NCBI RefSeq assembly: GCF_900176205.1
Contig: NZ_LT859959.1
Coordinates: forward strand, 6,159,001 to 6,223,000
Origin: Bradyrhizobium sp. ORS 285
GTDB taxonomy: Bacteria > Pseudomonadota > Alphaproteobacteria > Rhizobiales > Xanthobacteraceae
Reading direction: 5' to 3'
DNA: 64,000 nucleotides
Positions within the stretch are counted from its first letter, which is position 1; the number at the start of each line of letters is the position of its first letter. The position numbers were made by a program, and so were the translations under genes. The notes under the pieces are model-generated. The model was not told the DNA's origin. It worked only from the letters and a program-made list of their open reading frames with translations, and searched no databases. Below are positions 1 through 8,390 of the stretch, piece by piece.

Positions 1-60
1 ACCCCGACGCTGGTGTCACGTCCGTGGCGGCGCTCACGCGCCGCGCTGATAACGGTGGCC

Positions 61-233
61 AGAAAGCCCGGCGCACCGGGGAGAGCGCGAAGCAGCCGTC
101 AAAACCATCGCGCGGGGAATGCCGGGTGTTCTCGGCTGAACCTGTGGTGACTGCCGCCTGCTTTCTTTTCTGCAGGCGGGCCATGGGTGCGGCCAGCGCC
201 CGGCATTCCCCGTGCCCTCTTCTCGGGAAGAGG
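61..233 (+). repeat. Dispersed repeat family 1, copy 1
   Basis: This non-coding stretch of about 173 bp has a clearly related inverted copy at 20522-20694. Shared blocks include GGGGAGAGCGCG, CCATCGCGC, GGCTGAACCTGTGGT and a CCCTCTTCTCGGGAAGAGGG-like end, in the same order. The middle has diverged. I read it as a dispersed intergenic element; no coding capacity is conserved between the copies. Confidence 0.75.
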
Positions 234-318
234 GACATCGATCAGCAAAGCTCGGACGCGAGAACGCGCCGCGGGGCAGCGAAGCCATGTTTGCCGCCAT
301 CATCACGATCCAGCCGCC

Positions 319-400
319 GTCATTGCGAGCGAAGCGACGCAACGCAGGGTCACGTGTGCGACTCTGGATTGCTTCGTTGCAACTGCTCCTCGCAATGACG
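319..400. repeat. Dispersed palindromic repeat family 2, copy A
   Basis: The element begins GTCATTGCGAG and ends CTCGCAATGAC, with inner arms related to GAAGCAATCCAG and CTGGATTGCTTC. Four more copies lie at 37675, 39558, 41971 and 45026. This copy is the most diverged in its left inner arm. It sits between the family 1 repeat and tRNA-Val. Confidence 0.8.
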
Positions 401-623
401 GAGATAGAGAGAGTGACCGAAGCCCTCGGCATGGATTGCCGGTTCACGCCAGGGCTGCCCCGGTCACGGCGCCCCAGCGGCAGAAGGAGTTGCGCTTGCG
501 TTCGCAATGGCCGCCGCCCTGCGAGCGTCTCGGCAGCGAGCGCCGATCACTGCGCATTCACAACGGAGGATCTTCAATGATCGAAAACTGGGACCAGGCT
601 GGGCCACCGGCCATTTCGGCCGA

Positions 624-698
624 TGGTGGGCACGACAGGGATCGAACCTGTGACCCCTACCATGTCAAGGTAGTGCTCTCCCGCTGAGCTACGTGCCC
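624..698 (-). tRNA. tRNA-Val(GAC)
   Basis: Read on the minus strand, the sequence folds as a standard cloverleaf. The acceptor stem is GGGCACG pairing with CGTGCCC, the anticodon stem is CTACC/GGTAG around the loop TTGACAT (anticodon GAC, valine), and the T arm contains GGTTCGATCC. The 3' CCA is encoded at 624-626. It is 75 nt with CCA. Confidence 0.97.
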
Positions 699-788
699 TA
701 ATCCAACGATCCGTTCGGGTGGGCGTCCCTATATCGGCTCCCACGCAGGCAGGCAAGGACGCAAAATGCCGAAATTGGGAATAATCCG

Positions 789-804
789 CGAATTCGCGGA
801 CAAG
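789..804 (-). terminator. Possible weak terminator after cpdR
   Basis: A perfect 16 bp palindrome TCCGCGAATTCGCGGA lies about 15 bases beyond the cpdR stop. On the minus strand it is followed by TTATTCCC, so the U-tract is poor. It could be a stop signal or simply a palindrome. Confidence 0.3.
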
Positions 805-816
805 GCCTGCGGCGGC

Positions 817-1176
817 TCAGGCCGCCAGCATCTTATTGACCTCGCTGACGAGCTCGCGCAGGTGCACCGGCTTGGACAGCACCTTGGCATTCTTGGGCGC
901 CTCCGAATCGGAGTTCAGCGCGACCGCGGCGAAGCCGGTGATGAACATGATCTTGATGTCCGGATCGAGCTCGGAGGCGCGGCGCGCCAGCTCGATGCCG
1001 TCCATCTCCGGCATCACGATGTCGGTGAGCAGCATCTCGAACGGCTCCTCGCGCAGCCGCTGGTAGGCCGACATGCCATTGTCGTGGGGCGAGACCTGGA
1101 ACCCGGCATTTTCCAATGCCTTGACCAGGAAGCGGCGCATGTCGTTGTCGTCTTCGGCGAGCAGGATCTTGTGCAT
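817..1176 (-). CDS. cpdR: Response regulator CpdR
   Basis: A single receiver domain of 119 residues with no output domain. It has the acidic pocket (E8, D9, D10), phospho-acceptor D52 in LLTDIVMPEMDG, and the conserved Lys in VLSKPVH. Length and sequence match alphaproteobacterial CpdR, which when unphosphorylated acts as an adaptor for the ClpXP protease in cell-cycle proteolysis under the CckA-ChpT relay (family knowledge). The C-terminus ends in Leu-Ala-Ala; in Caulobacter the terminal alanines are needed for CpdR's own turnover. I chose the internal ATG because it starts the receiver fold directly (MHKILLAEDD); the upstream extension to 1281 looks non-coding. Confidence 0.9.
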   Translation of the reverse strand: MHKILLAEDDNDMRRFLVKALENAGFQVSPHDNGMSAYQRLREEPFEMLLTDIVMPEMDGIELARRASELDPDIKIMFITGFAAVALNSDSEAPKNAKVLSKPVHLRELVSEVNKMLAA

Positions 1177-1477
1177 GGCGTGGGAGTCTGAACCGGTGAG
1201 AGGCGGAGCGTTGCCGCCACTAAGCCTGACGGGCGGTAAATTTCGGGTGAAAGATTGCGCCTTTTGATCCGACATCGACAAGGCAATTTCAGGGCTGAAG
1301 CTTGGCCGTTCACGGCGACGCGGCGCGCCCGCTCAGAGTTGTTCCAAACGACGGATGAACTTTTTCATTGCTTTTCGCTTGGCAGAACGGCCCGGATTAT
1401 CGAAGATACAGGCTTGCGCATCAGCAGTAACGGCGTTGTCCAGCGCTCTACGGCCGGAGGATACCGGCGCATCGACG

Positions 1478-1582
1478 GACGTGACATCGAGCGACGTGAC
1501 ATAGACGGACCTGACATAAACGGACGTGACATCGACCCAAATGACGTGGAAGCACGTGACAGTGAAGCACGTGACCGAGGGG
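1478..1582 (+). repeat. Seven tandem 15-bp degenerate repeats
   Basis: Seven head-to-tail 15 bp units run without a gap at 1478, 1493, 1508, 1523, 1538, 1553 and 1568. The best-conserved core is GACGTGACAT; later units drift to CACGTGAC. The array lies in the 419 bp gap between divergent cpdR and the amidohydrolase gene and ends 13 bp before the latter's ATG. Because 15 is a multiple of three, frames through it are open and give pentapeptide repeats. Part of the array could serve as a binding-site cluster or long leader; this is inference. Confidence 0.85.
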
Positions 1583-1595
1583 ACGGCGCCCAGCA

Positions 1596-2480
1596 ATGAC
1601 GGACTTTGAAGGCGAATTGCCGCCGTTCGAGATCATGGAGCCTGCCGAATGGCGCGCGCCCATCATCTTCAATTCGCCGCACTCCGGCTCCGTCTATCCC
1701 GACGAGTTCCTGCTGGCCTCGCGAATCGACCTGCCGTCGCTGCGACGCTCGGAAGATTCGTTCATGGACGAATTGATCGCCGATCTGCTGGAGCGCGGCT
1801 TTCCCGTCGTGCGCGTGCACTTTCCGCGCTGCTATGTCGACGTCAACCGCGAGCCCTATGAGCTCGATCCAAGGATGTTCACCGGCCGGCTGCCGAGCTT
1901 CGCCAACACCCGCTCCATGCGGGTCGCGGGCGGCCTCGGCACCATCCCCCGCGTCGTCGGCGACGGCCAGGAGATCTATCGCGACCGGCTGAACGTCGAC
2001 GAGGCGCTGCACCGGATCGAGACGCTGTACAAACCCTATCACCGCGCCTTGCGCCGGCTGATCAACCGCGTGCACCAGCAGTTCGGCACCGTCGTGCTGG
2101 TCGACTGCCATTCGATGCCGTCGGTCGGCGTGTCCCGTGACGAGCCGCGGCGGCCCGACATGGTGATCGGCGATCGCTACGGCACGAGCTGCGCCTCGCT
2201 GCTGCCGGACCTGTTCGAGGACGTGCTCGGGCGCCTCGGCTATTCGGTCGGCCGCAACAAGCCTTACGCCGGCGGCTTCATCACCGAGCATTACGGCAAC
2301 CCGGCTTCGGGGCTGCACGCGATTCAGATCGAGCTCAACCGCGCGATCTACATGGACGAGCGCAAGCGCGAGCGCGGCCCGCGCTTCGCCCAGGTCGCCT
2401 CCGATCTCGCCGTGCTCGCCGAAGTGCTGGCGACCGTGCCGCTCGGCGACCTCGGACCGTTCCAGGCCGCCGCGGAATAG
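1596..2480 (+). CDS. N-formylglutamate amidohydrolase family protein
   Basis: The product has 294 residues, the normal length for the FGase family (HutG-like), which hydrolyses N-formyl-glutamate or related N-acyl amino acids. Recognisable family blocks are IIFNSPHSGSVYP near residue 25, SEDSFMDEL near 50, DVNREPYELD near 82 and VDCHSMP near 168, which carry the likely metal-binding His, Asp and Glu residues. There is no histidine-utilisation operon nearby, so the in vivo substrate is unsure. The gene stands alone, preceded by the 15 bp array. The ATG at 1596 gives a good family N-terminus. Confidence 0.88.
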   Translation: MTDFEGELPPFEIMEPAEWRAPIIFNSPHSGSVYPDEFLLASRIDLPSLRRSEDSFMDELIADLLERGFPVVRVHFPRCYVDVNREPYELDPRMFTGRLPSFANTRSMRVAGGLGTIPRVVGDGQEIYRDRLNVDEALHRIETLYKPYHRALRRLINRVHQQFGTVVLVDCHSMPSVGVSRDEPRRPDMVIGDRYGTSCASLLPDLFEDVLGRLGYSVGRNKPYAGGFITEHYGNPASGLHAIQIELNRAIYMDERKRERGPRFAQVASDLAVLAEVLATVPLGDLGPFQAAAE

Positions 2481-2542
2481 AGGGCGCGCACTTTCTCTGC
2501 GTAGGCGCGTTGCGCCGATCGCGTCGGCGCAAAGCTCGACGC

Positions 2543-2575
2543 AAAAAAAAGGGCCGCTTGAATGACAAGCGGCCC
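2543..2575 (-). terminator. Rho-independent terminator of the minus-strand sRNA
   Basis: On the minus strand GGGCCGCTTG pairs with CAAGCGGCCC around a 5 nt loop and is followed by eight T residues (2550-2543). On the plus strand the hairpin lacks a T-tract, so it is not the terminator of the upstream plus-strand gene. Confidence 0.85.
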
Positions 2576-2631
2576 AAGTCTAGGGAGGAAACGCCCAAGG
2601 AGGGCAGCGATAACGCGAAGCGCTACCGCAC
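2543..2631 (-). ncRNA. mmgR: mmgR/suhB-motif (alpha-r8) trans-acting sRNA candidate
   Basis: On the minus strand there is a small hairpin (GCCC-TCCTT-GGGC, 2593-2605), a single-stranded pyrimidine stretch GTTTCCTCCCTAGACTT, and a strong terminator hairpin followed by eight Ts. This arrangement and the CCTCCC motif match the Rhizobiales suhB motif, later shown to be the Hfq-dependent sRNA MmgR. The original motif was found upstream of inositol-monophosphatase genes in reverse orientation, exactly as here before hisN. A promoter with 17 bp spacing (TTGCGT at 2666-2661, CATATT at 2643-2638) predicts a start near 2631 and a transcript of about 89 nt. The assignment is from memory of the family. 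Confidence 0.65.
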
Positions 2632-2637
2632 CGCAAC

Positions 2638-2666
2638 AATATGCAGATGCGCTGCACAAAACGCAA
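2638..2666 (-). promoter_or_regulatory. Predicted promoter of the sRNA
   Basis: Minus-strand TTGCGT and CATATT are separated by 17 bp, giving a start about 7 bp downstream near 2631, which fits the size expected for an mmgR-type sRNA. Confidence 0.45.
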
Positions 2667-2979
2667 GGGTTTTTCGGCTGAACTCCATGCAAAAAACACA
2701 GGCCCGGTTTGCACTCAGCGCGACCCGAGCGGCATTTCATCCGTTCCATCAATGGGTTGATTGAAAAGTCTGATCAATCGACCTCGGGCCGGATCATTTC
2801 GTTTCCGGTTTCGATTGGCCGCTCGAGGCCGAAAACGCGCGCGATGTGAACCCCTGATGTCACCGAACGGTATCCAAGATGCCAAGTCGCCGTTCCATCT
2901 CCGGATGCGCGCCCGGTCGCTTTGAGCTAGGCATGATCCGGCTCGCGCGCCATCCGATTCCCTCACCGAAGGACGTGTT

Positions 2980-3768
2980 GTGACGGTCATCGACTTCTCT
3001 GCCTTCATCGGCCGCCTGGCGACGGCCTCGGGCGAAACCATCCTGCCGTTCTTCCGGACCTCGCTCCTGGTCGACAACAAGAGCAACCGGCACGATTTCG
3101 ACCCGGTCACCGAGGCCGACCGCGCCGCCGAGGCGGTGATGCGCCGGCTGATCAAGGCCAACTTCCCTCAGCACGGCATCGTCGGCGAGGAGTTCGGCAA
3201 TGAGCGCGAGGACGCCGACTATGTCTGGGTGCTCGACCCGATCGACGGCACCAAATCGTTCATCGCGGGCTTTCCGACCTGGGGCACGCTGATCGCGCTC
3301 TTGCACAAGGGCACACCGGTGTTCGGCATGATGCACCAGCCGTTCATCGCCGAGCGCTTCGCCGGCGACAACGGCTCGGCTAACTACAAGAACGCCAGCG
3401 GCGAGCGGCGGCTGTCGGTGCGGCGCTGCGAGCGGCTCGAGGACGCGGTGTGCTATACGACGAGCCCGCTGCTGATGAACGAGAGCGATCGCGCGATCTT
3501 CGCCAAGGTCGAGTCCGAGACGCGGCTGTCGCGCTATGGCGGCGACTGCTACTCCTACTGCATGCTGGCGGCCGGCCATCTCGACCTCGTCATCGAGACC
3601 GAGCTCAAGCCCTACGACATCGCAGCCCTGATCCCGATCATCAACGGCGCCGGCGGCATCGTCACCGACTGGGAGGGCGGTCCGGCGCAGAACGGCGGCC
3701 GGATCATCGCGGCCGGCGACAAGCGCGTGCACGAGGCGGCGCTGAAGCGGCTCGCCGAAGCGGGGTAA
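2980..3768 (+). CDS. hisN: Inositol-monophosphatase family phosphatase, probable histidinol-phosphatase
   Basis: The product has 262 residues with the metal-dependent IMPase signature: DPVTEADRAAE at 41-51, GEE at 69-71, the WVLDPIDGTKSF block at 83-94 (metal ligands D86 and D89), and the C-terminal PYDIAALIPIINGAGG block. Within the family, alphaproteobacterial proteins of this length and sequence are usually HisN, which dephosphorylates L-histidinol phosphate in histidine synthesis; inositol-1-phosphate or another phosphate ester remains possible. Translation starts at GTG in a weak context. The sRNA candidate is encoded upstream on the other strand. Confidence 0.85.
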   Translation: MTVIDFSAFIGRLATASGETILPFFRTSLLVDNKSNRHDFDPVTEADRAAEAVMRRLIKANFPQHGIVGEEFGNEREDADYVWVLDPIDGTKSFIAGFPTWGTLIALLHKGTPVFGMMHQPFIAERFAGDNGSANYKNASGERRLSVRRCERLEDAVCYTTSPLLMNESDRAIFAKVESETRLSRYGGDCYSYCMLAAGHLDLVIETELKPYDIAALIPIINGAGGIVTDWEGGPAQNGGRIIAAGDKRVHEAALKRLAEAG

Positions 3769-3883
3769 CGACGGTCCGTACAACTACGGGAAGCGCACAA
3801 CAGAATGCATTGTTAACAACACGTTGATCTCCCCCGCCTAGGATTTGTGCAGATTTGACAGAATTCCTGGGAAGGCGGCGTCG

Positions 3884-5854
3884 ATGTCTCGTTTCAGCTT
3901 TCGGCTCACCCACAAGATCATGGCCATCGCGCTGATCGGCATCGGCGCTCTCGCGGTTTTCGGCGCGATCTATCTGGCCGGCACCGCATCCCAGGACGCC
4001 TCCCGCCGCCTCGCCGACAGCGCCCGCGGCGTTGCCGATCTGAACCAGAAGGTCCTGACCGATCTGCTCGAGGCGCGGCGCGCGGAAAAGGACTTCCTGC
4101 TGCGACGCGATCAGAAATACGCCGCGCGCCATGCCGAGCTGAGCAAGGCAATCAAGCGGGAGCTCGACGAGCTGCGCGGCGCTGTCCGTGCCATCGGCGA
4201 TGCGTCGATCGGGAGCAGAATCGATGCCGTCGCCAGCGGATTCGCCTCCTACAGCTCGGAGTTCGCCGCAGCCGAGGCGTCGGAGGTCCGCCTCGGCCTC
4301 AACGAGACGATCGGTCTCTCCGGCTCGCTGCGATCCGCCGTCCACGACATCGAAGCCAAGTTGAAAGAGGTCGGCGACCCCCGACTCACCAGCGGCATGC
4401 TGATGCTGCGCCGGCATGAGAAGGACTTCATGCTGCGTCGCGATTCGAAATATGTGAACGAGCTGAAGACGGCCGCTACCGAGTTCGCCAAGGCCGTTGC
4501 CGGCGCCGACCTCGCGCCGGCGATGAAGGCGGATATCGGCCAGAAGCTCGACAAGTACCAGAAGGATTTCCTGGCCTGGGCCGATGGATCCCAGGACGCC
4601 GCGCGCCATGGCGCTGCGATGTCGAAGGCGTTTGCCGAGATCGAGCCCGTCATCGCCGAGATCGGCAGGGCCGTCGCGCAGCAATACGCGACAGCACAGC
4701 AGGCGGCGGCGCAGACTGGCGACGCCGTCAAACGCGGCATGCTGTGGACGCTCGGCATCTCGCTGATCCTGGTGAGCTGCGTGTCATTCCTGATCGGCCG
4801 CGGCATCTCCCATGCGATCCGCAACATGGTGCAGGCCATGACGAGGCTTGCAGGCGGCGACGCGTCGATCCGGATTCCCGGTGTCGGCCGTCGCGACGAG
4901 ATCGGCGAAATGGCCGGCGCCGTGGAGATCTTCAAGACGAACATGATCGAGACCGAGCGGCTGCGCGCCGAGCAGGCCGCGCTCGAGCAGCGTCAGGCCG
5001 AGCAGCGCAAGGCCGATATGGCGGCGCTTGCCCGGAGCTTCGAGACGGCTATCGGAGAGATCATCGAGACTGTGTCCTCCGCCTCCACCGAACTCGAAGC
5101 GTCGGCGACGACCTTGACGCGGAATGCTCAGCACGGCCAGACACTGGCGACGACGGTCGCGTCGGCCTCCGAGGAAGCCGCAGCCGGTGTGCAATCCGTG
5201 GCGTCGGCCACCGAGCAGCTCTCGGCGTCGGTCGACGAGATCAGTCGGCAGGTGCAGGAATCGGCACGGATCGCCGGGGAAGCGGTCGGCCAGGCCCGCC
5301 GCACCAACGAGCGGGTCGGCGAGCTGTCCCAGGCGGCGACGCGGATCGGCGACGTCGTCGAGCTGATCAACACGATCGCCGGTCAGACCAATCTGCTCGC
5401 GCTGAACGCGACGATCGAAGCAGCCCGGGCTGGCGACGCCGGCCGCGGCTTTGCCGTCGTTGCCTCCGAGGTCAAGGCGCTCGCCGAGCAGACCGCAAAG
5501 GCGACCGGGGAAATCGGACAGCAGATCGCAAGCATCCAGTCGGCTACAGCAGAATCCGTCGACGTCATCCGGGAGGTCTCCGGTACGATCGAGCGGCTAT
5601 CCCATATCTCGGCGACGATCGCTGCGGCGATCGAGCAGCAGGGCGCTGCCACCCAGGAGATCTCGCGCAACGTCCAGCACACCGCGCAGGGAACGCAGCG
5701 CGTGTCCGACAACATCGTCGAGGTTCAGCAGGGTACGACGGAGACCGGCTCGGCCTCTGCACAGGTGCTCTCGGCAGCGCAGTCGCTGTCGGAAGAAAGC
5801 AGCCGGCTGAAGCTCGAAGTCGGCCGTTTCCTTGAAACCGTCCGCGCCGCCTGA
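3884..5854 (+). CDS. Methyl-accepting chemotaxis protein with HBM-type sensor domain
   Basis: The product has 656 residues. It has a cytoplasmic start, TM1 at about 12-34, a helical periplasmic domain to about 284, TM2 at about 286-306, HAMP to about 360, and a signalling domain whose hairpin tip ([20 protein letters not shown]) lies near 495-515. The periplasmic part carries two related copies of a RR-x-EKDF-x-LRRD motif near residues 62 and 175, typical of the helical bimodular domain that binds small organic acids in receptors such as McpS. No CheB/CheR pentapeptide tether is seen at the C-terminus. The ATG at 3884 is preceded by GGGAAGG and starts the TM1 region properly. No che genes are nearby; the ligand is unknown. 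Confidence 0.92.
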   Translation: MSRFSFRLTHKIMAIALIGIGALAVFGAIYLAGTASQDASRRLADSARGVADLNQKVLTDLLEARRAEKDFLLRRDQKYAARHAELSKAIKRELDELRGAVRAIGDASIGSRIDAVASGFASYSSEFAAAEASEVRLGLNETIGLSGSLRSAVHDIEAKLKEVGDPRLTSGMLMLRRHEKDFMLRRDSKYVNELKTAATEFAKAVAGADLAPAMKADIGQKLDKYQKDFLAWADGSQDAARHGAAMSKAFAEIEPVIAEIGRAVAQQYATAQQAAAQTGDAVKRGMLWTLGISLILVSCVSFLIGRGISHAIRNMVQAMTRLAGGDASIRIPGVGRRDEIGEMAGAVEIFKTNMIETERLRAEQAALEQRQAEQRKADMAALARSFETAIGEIIETVSSASTELEASATTLTRNAQHGQTLATTVASASEEAAAGVQSVASATEQLSASVDEISRQVQESARIAGEAVGQARRTNERVGELSQAATRIGDVVELINTIAGQTNLLALNATIEAARAGDAGRGFAVVASEVKALAEQTAKATGEIGQQIASIQSATAESVDVIREVSGTIERLSHISATIAAAIEQQGAATQEISRNVQHTAQGTQRVSDNIVEVQQGTTETGSASAQVLSAAQSLSEESSRLKLEVGRFLETVRAA

Positions 5855-5858
5855 CCGC

Positions 5859-6749
5859 TCACGCGGCGCTCCTGCGCAGGTGCTCGACGAGCAGCCTGGC
5901 GGGCCGTGGCAAGGTCTTGAAGCTGCGGGCGCAGATCACCAGCCGGCGATCGGCCCAGGCATCGCGCAGCGCGATCAGGCTGATCGGCATCGACCGCGCG
6001 CAGCGCCGCGCGGCCGCTTCCGGCACCACGGCGATGCCGATGCCGGCCGCCACCATCTGGCAGATCGCATCGAAGTCGCGCAGCCGCGCCCGCACATGCT
6101 GGCGAATCCCAAGCCGCGCGACGTGACGGCCGATATGGACGTTCAGCGCAGTCCCCTGGGTGAGGCCGATGAAGTCCTGCCCCGCCGTCTCGCTGAAATC
6201 GATCTGCCTGCGCCCCGCAAACGGGCTTGGCTTGCCGGCCACCAGGATCAGCCGGTCCTCGCCGAACGCAAAGCGCTCGATCGTCTCGGGCAGCGCGTGC
6301 TCCGCCGCGAAGCCGAGATCGGCGCGGCCGGACGCGATGGCTTCGGCGATCTCGGTGCTCTCGCGCTCCTCGACGTCGACATTGATGTCCGGGTTCTCGC
6401 GCAGGAAGGTCGCGAGCGCTCGTGGCAGATGCTCGGCGAGGCCAACCGTGTTGGCCAGCAGCTGCACATCGGCGCGCTGGCCGGATGCGAAGCCGGACAG
6501 CTCCCCCTGCATGGTCTCGACATTGGCCATGATGATGCGGGCGTGTTCGAGCAGGCTCTCGCCCGCGGCGGTCAGATCGACGCCGCGGCGGCCGCGCTTG
6601 AACAGCGCTATGCCGAACGCATCTTCCAGCCCCTTGATTCGGGCGCTGGCGGAGGCCAGCGCCAGATGCGCCCGGTCCGCGCCGCCGGTGATGCTGCGCG
6701 CCTCGGCGACGGCAATGAACAGCCTGAGATCGACCAGATCGAAACGCAT
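5859..6749 (-). CDS. LysR-family transcriptional regulator
   Basis: The product has 296 residues. The N-terminal winged helix-turn-helix spans about residues 4-63 (DLRLFIAVAEARSITGGA...) and the effector-binding domain about 90-290. It is transcribed divergently from the TauE/SafE-type permease gene with an 83 bp gap, so it most likely controls that permease. The effector cannot be told from sequence. Its stop lies 4 bp from the stop of the chemoreceptor gene, tail to tail. Confidence 0.92.
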   Translation of the reverse strand: MRFDLVDLRLFIAVAEARSITGGADRAHLALASASARIKGLEDAFGIALFKRGRRGVDLTAAGESLLEHARIIMANVETMQGELSGFASGQRADVQLLANTVGLAEHLPRALATFLRENPDINVDVEERESTEIAEAIASGRADLGFAAEHALPETIERFAFGEDRLILVAGKPSPFAGRRQIDFSETAGQDFIGLTQGTALNVHIGRHVARLGIRQHVRARLRDFDAICQMVAAGIGIAVVPEAAARRCARSMPISLIALRDAWADRRLVICARSFKTLPRPARLLVEHLRRSAA

Positions 6750-6832
6750 GCCGCCCTGCCTCTGTCCAGACCGAAGGCTATCTCCGTAAGCTCCACATTG
6801 TGTCCCGGACAGCCGTTGGTCAATGTCGCATC

Positions 6833-7585
6833 ATGATCGACCCGCTCCTGATCTTCATCGCCTTCGCCTTGACGTTGGCCGGCTTCGTCAAGGGTGCCCT
6901 CGGACTCGGCCTGCCGACCATCTCGGTCGGACTGCTCGCGATCGCCATGCCGCCGGGCCGGGCGCTCGCGATCGTCATCGTGCCAGCAGTCATCACCAAC
7001 ATCTGGCAGACCTTCGCCGGCCCCTATCTGCGCGACATCGCCAAGCGTCTCTGGCCGCTGATGGCCGGCACAGCGATCGGCATCTGCCTGAACGCCGGCG
7101 CGCTCAGCCACGCCTCGACGCGCTGGGGCAGCATCGCGCTCGGCGTGCTGCTCATGCTCTACGCGGTGCTCGGTCTCACCCGCTTCGCCTTCAAGGTCGC
7201 GCAATGTCACGAGAAATGGGTCGGCGGCATCGTCGGACTGATCACCGGGCTGATCTCGGCCGCTACCGGCGTGCAGGTGGTGCCGTCGGTTCCGTATATG
7301 CAAGCCATCGGGCTGGAGAAGGACGAACTGGTCCAGGCGCTCGGCGTGTTCTTCACCGTGGCCACCATTACGCTCGCCTTCAACCTGACGAGCGCCGGCC
7401 TGCTCAGCACCGCGACCGCCCTGCCCGGGGCGGTGGCGATGGCCTGTGCTTTTCTCGGCATGTTCGCCGGCCAGGCCGCGCGGTCGCGATTGCCGGCCGA
7501 GGCCTTCCGCCGCGTGTTCCTGATCGCCATGATCGTGCTCGGGCTTTATCTCGCCGGCAGTGCGATCATCGAGCTGATGTGGTGA
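6833..7585 (+). CDS. TauE/SafE family membrane permease
   Basis: The product has 250 residues, nearly all hydrophobic, with about eight predicted membrane helices. The N-terminal FALTLAGFVKGALGLGLPTI and the mid-protein GLITGLISAATGVQVVP form the two family repeats. TauE/SafE members export or import small organic anions and sulfonates such as sulfoacetate; the substrate here is not identifiable. The ATG at 6833 begins the first helix. The divergent LysR gene suggests substrate-induced expression. The TGA abuts the stop of the next gene within a TGATCA palindrome. Confidence 0.88.
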   Translation: MIDPLLIFIAFALTLAGFVKGALGLGLPTISVGLLAIAMPPGRALAIVIVPAVITNIWQTFAGPYLRDIAKRLWPLMAGTAIGICLNAGALSHASTRWGSIALGVLLMLYAVLGLTRFAFKVAQCHEKWVGGIVGLITGLISAATGVQVVPSVPYMQAIGLEKDELVQALGVFFTVATITLAFNLTSAGLLSTATALPGAVAMACAFLGMFAGQAARSRLPAEAFRRVFLIAMIVLGLYLAGSAIIELMW

Positions 7586-8227
7586 TCAGCGCGCCTCCAA
7601 CATCGCGATCCTCACACCGAGATAGACCAACAGCCCGCCGATCGCGCGATTGAGCCAGAGCATCACGGCGGACGAGCCGCGGACACGACGTGCGGCACGG
7701 GCCGCGACGACGGCGACACCGAGACACCACATCGTGCCGTTGACGATGAAGATCGCGCCGAGCAGCAGGAAGGCGAGCGGCTTATGCGGCGCGTCGGCTG
7801 CGACGAATTGAGGCAGGAAGGCGAGGAAGAACATCGCCACCTTCGGATTGAGAATGTTGGTGAGCGCGCCCTGCCAGAACACCTGGCGCAACCGCACCAC
7901 TGGCGTTCCGGCCACAACGCTCTCTTCTCTGACCATCTGGCGCCGGGCTAGCAGTTGCGTGACCCCGAGATAGACGAGGTACGCAGCCCCCGCCCATTTC
8001 ACCACGGCAAAGGCCGTTGCCGAGGCGGTGAGCAGGGCCGACAGCCCGATCGCGCTGCCGAAGACATGGACGAGGCAGCCCGCGCTGATGCCCAAGGCAG
8101 CCGCGGCCCCGCCCCGCCAGCCCATCTGTACGCTACGGCCGACGATATAGGCCGTGTCCGGCCCCGGCGTCATATTGAGCAGAAGCCCGGAAACGAGGAA
8201 GAGCAGCAGGTCGTGGATGCCGAACAT
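7586..8227 (-). CDS. LysE/RhtB family amino-acid exporter
   Basis: The product has 213 residues and six predicted membrane helices, the usual size of the RhtB/LysE family of amino-acid and homoserine-lactone exporters. The family block LLNMTPGPDTAYIVGRS is at residues 16-32 and NPKVAMFFLAFLPQF near 128. The exported substrate is unknown. The gene is convergent with the TauE/SafE gene with zero bases between stops, so transcription of the pair may interfere. Confidence 0.9.
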   Translation of the reverse strand: MFGIHDLLLFLVSGLLLNMTPGPDTAYIVGRSVQMGWRGGAAAALGISAGCLVHVFGSAIGLSALLTASATAFAVVKWAGAAYLVYLGVTQLLARRQMVREESVVAGTPVVRLRQVFWQGALTNILNPKVAMFFLAFLPQFVAADAPHKPLAFLLLGAIFIVNGTMWCLGVAVVAARAARRVRGSSAVMLWLNRAIGGLLVYLGVRIAMLEAR

Positions 8228-8390
8228 GATTGAACTTTTCCTAACGATATCGGTCTAAATCTCAAGCCATCCTGGTTTTGCCGTCCCGAGTGGCGGCCGA
8301 TCTTATGACCGTGGGTAGCCGATTGGTTCTGGAAAAGGATTGGATTCGGCCGCCTTGGCCATGGTATGCGCGAGGCGGGAGCACGACGTG

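Noticed and set aside
577-687. Plus-strand ORF with a good ribosome-binding site (GGAGGAT)
   Set aside because: Its second half is the complement of tRNA-Val, so the translation is imposed by the tRNA.
1478-1582. The 15 bp array as a CRISPR array
   Set aside because: Units are contiguous without spacers, too short and too degenerate; no cas genes.
1255-1599. 114-codon plus-strand frame ending in an ATGA overlap with the amidohydrolase gene
   Set aside because: It begins with TTG without a ribosome-binding site, and its second half is only the 15 bp array read through; no known fold.
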